NCBI GenBank assembly: GCA_017607445.1
Contig: JAEVHH010000005.1
Coordinates: forward strand, 2,981,001-3,045,000
From: Histoplasma ohiense
Lineage: Eukaryota > Ascomycota > Eurotiomycetes > Onygenales > Ajellomycetaceae
Direction: 5' to 3'
Length of the DNA: 64,000 nt
In this document: positions 61,722-64,000 of the stretch, one piece after another
Numbering within the stretch: position 1 is the first letter of the stretch
How the letters are laid out: each line of letters starts with the position of its first letter
Translations under genes and position numbers: made by a program
The notes under the pieces: generated by a model
Databases searched by the model: none
Seen by the model: the letters and a program-made list of their open reading frames with translations, nothing else
What the model was told of the DNA's origin: nothing

Positions 61722-64000
61722 TCAGCCTTGAATAACAACTATATCACATTCTTTCCCCCGTAGACCTTTCCTCCGCGTTCGAACTGAAGGGACTTCTACC
61801 CCGCGGGGCCCGCGGCCTCTAACGTTCCGTTTCTTAATCCATCCAGGGCCCTGTGGAAGTCCCTGAGACGCCGCGAAATCTCCGTCTGAATTCCCAGGCG
61901 ACTCGAGCTCGCTAGATATTGTTAAATCTACAATAGAACTACAGCTCTCTTGTGACATTCCTCGCCTGGGGATATATTTGGAATGCTGCGTCAACTCCTT
62001 ATCAGTGTCGGCAATAGCTGGAAGATCCGACCGCTCGTCGTAGCACTGGGGTTTCTGATGGGGTGAAGATGATAGCTGGTGTGGCGATGAGAGGACTTTG
62101 CGGTTGTTTTTTCTAACTACAGGCCTGGGCGGGGAATTCTCTGCCGCTGTTGTTGTGCGGGGTGGGGCAGTGGAGACGAATCGCGCCATGGGTGGTGATA
62201 CAGTTGGAAAACCTCTATCGGGTTCGTAGAAGGGATTGGTGAGTACAGATTCACCACTTGAATCCGGGCGGTGTTCAGCTGGCTGGCTGTCTTCTACGGC
62301 AGAAGCAAGAACTGAAAACTGGGAGTCATCATGATCCAGAGTCACCCGATCCTGCTTAAGTGATGCAAATGAGGAGTGGTAAATGTCCGCAGACAGAAGG
62401 GCCATCGGCTGAACATGCTGCGCACAGTCATCATTTGGAATATCATCAGCTGATTTCGTTCCAGGGTCTAAATCGGTTTCGATGTGTGTCTCGTCAATTG
62501 GAGGGTCAAGCTGTGAGGTGGTTGCTTGGTTCTTGGCCGATGGCATGGAATCCTGGACGAGCAGATAGCCGGACTCCAGAGTCTGATGTTGATCGTCCGA
62601 TAATAATGCCGGCAATTTCTGATGCTCAGGTTCCGGCTTGAGTGCAGAGGGATCGGACATAACATCTTGTATACATGAAAATGAACTGAGCACTTCCGCG
62701 ATGATTCTCTTTCCAGGCACATCTAGTGGAGAGCAGTTTCCTGAAGACTTAGACACAAGTGAGTCGTTTCGGTGACAATGTCTTGAGGGACTTAGTGGTG
62801 GGCTTGAGGTAAAGCCAGCAAAAATAGGGGATTTAACTATTGGCGTGGCAACTCCATCAAATCCATTGTTTGTGCTAGAAATGTGGGCGTCGAAGAAGGC
62901 ATCTTCAGGAGCTTCAGGAGGGAGAAAGTCCGAGTCGAATCCTGATCGGAACCCAGCCTCTCGAATCATTGTTGAAATTTTGTGTCGCGTCGGGGAGGAA
63001 ACGGTGACGACTTCAGGAATCGAGGGGGGAAGTTCAGTGAAACTGGTTCAGGTATCGGGTAAGCTGGCAGGCGCATTAACATTAGAGGAGAATTTATACC
63101 AACAGATGGTTCTGTGTCTCCTCCGCCACCTCCACCAGACTATCTCCAGACCCCGCGGACAGCAATTTCGGTTCTATGAGCTCTTCAAATTGCACTTCCC
63201 TAAATCCATCATCTTCGCCTTTCCATTCATCATATCCAGGCATCTCAAACTTGGTGTACTGTGCCACTCCATTGTCGTTATCGACATGGCTTTGCGGGGG
63301 TTGCTCTCTATGTTGTCGCGCAAGTCGCATTGTCAAAGTCCCATCCACAACACTTTCGACCACGGCAGTGCGATATTCTGACACCAATGGTTGCCAGTTC
63401 GTAGCTTTAGACATGTCCAACTGCTTAAAAGCGATGATTGTTCCAGGCTTCATATCAGCGCCTTGTGCATCTTTCAACGTTGATACATCGTCTGGTAAAC
63501 TTGGAAGATCATCGGCGGACGCACCCCTTCCCAGAGGAGCGGCCTCCATACCAGTAGCATCCTGGATTTGCGGACCAGGGGAAGCTTTGTTAAGCGACTT
63601 AGCTGGGGTTGCTGGATGTTCACCAGGCCCATCACCTCCATAATCTAGATGATTTTCGTTTGAAAAACTGGCTCCTCCGTTGCAACAATCGTCATGATAG
63701 TCTTCTACCCGGTGATTTCGAGATTTACGCTTCCTCTTCTTGCCACTAGCTTGTTGACTCCCTTTAAGTTCGCGGATTTTGGCCTGGGCATCCTTATCCC
63801 ATCGTTGAACGAAAGGGAACGGCGGTGCAGATAACTTTACATCGTCATAAAGACATTCCGTAGCTTGGAGAATGAGTCGATCTTGCCAGTTTTCAATTAT
63901 ATCGATCTTCGCCTCCGTAGGTTTATCGACTTCTTCAACCAACGGCAATTCTTTTGGAGTGAGCTTCTCTCGTAATGTCCCTTCATTTTCCTTGGTCTTG
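61722..64000 (-). CDS. DUF7357/coilin-like nuclear protein (5' end outside window)
   Basis: This gene continues beyond 64000. The upstream exon (open to the window end, last exon base probably 63100) has segments typical of fungal DUF7357 proteins: ECLYDDVKLSAPPFPFVQRW, a lysine/arginine cluster (KKRKRKSRNHR), DDLPSLPDDVSTLKDAQGAD then PGTIIAFKQLDM, and EVQFEELIEPKLL, where a Tudor-like fold is expected. The downstream exon starts in the SPTRHKISTMIREAGFRSGF area (about 63040) and runs to the stop at 61722; it is S/P-rich and ends GRGPRGVEVPSVRTRRKGL. I could not find a standard GT..AG pair giving an in-phase join between the two parts. It may be a nuclear RNA-body protein by analogy with coilin. 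Confidence 0.6.

Noticed and set aside
1..64000. CRISPR arrays, bacterial operons, ribosome binding sites, rRNA genes
   Set aside because: None was seen. The tandem arrays present lack the repeat-spacer pattern, and the window is fungal nuclear DNA with spliceosomal introns.

Overview
The window is eukaryotic nuclear DNA from a filamentous ascomycete. Short introns (about 50-160 bp) with GT..AG ends and CTAAC/CTAAT branch sites interrupt most genes. The gene set is fungal: Zn2Cys6 regulator, Pof3/Dia2, Gid1/Vid30, Ies4, Rpa43, an AIF-like Rieske reductase and a DUF7357-type protein. Protein resemblance recalled from memory suggests Eurotiomycetes, perhaps Onygenales; this is inference and no species is claimed.

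Layout. 1-4.1 kb: 3' end of RPB2 and a small gene with an AMPK-type glycogen-binding domain. 5.1-9.1 kb: a decay zone with two copies of a dispersed repeat, a kinase-like (APH) pseudogene carrying an in-frame TGA, and a 3' relic of the Golgi gene TVP18, also with an in-frame TGA. 11.2-13.8 kb: a regulator in which Zn2Cys6 and half a fungal regulatory domain are spliced in frame onto a DUF3425-like C-terminus. 13.8-26.2 kb: a 12-kb gene desert holding two PIF/Harbinger-like elements with TTA target duplications, the larger one carrying a nested solo LTR with a 5-bp duplication. 26.2-29.6 kb: NUP85. 30.5-31.2 kb: third copy of the dispersed repeat. 32.7-39.4 kb: an ADIP/Msd1-like coiled-coil gene and a Pof3/Dia2-like TPR-F-box-LRR gene, head to head, then indoleamine 2,3-dioxygenase. 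41.1-44.7 kb: a GH16 protein with a probable GPI signal, and an MFS transporter relic. 47.1-64 kb: a housekeeping block with GID1, IES4, a DnaJ membrane protein, RPA43, an AIF-like Rieske oxidoreductase and the 3' part of a DUF7357/coilin-like gene running off the end.

The genes do not form one pathway or a biosynthetic cluster. They serve transcription (RPB2, RPA43), chromatin remodelling (IES4), nuclear transport (NUP85), ubiquitin ligases (Pof3, Gid1), NAD synthesis (IDO) and the cell surface (GH16). The most unusual content is the chimeric regulator, the modular repeat family with its conserved 84-bp box, the nested transposons, and a 159-bp intron whose (GAA)n tract is in frame and stop-free. 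Exon joins were worked out by hand from splice sites, reading frame and remembered family alignments. No alignment, structure or expression evidence was available.
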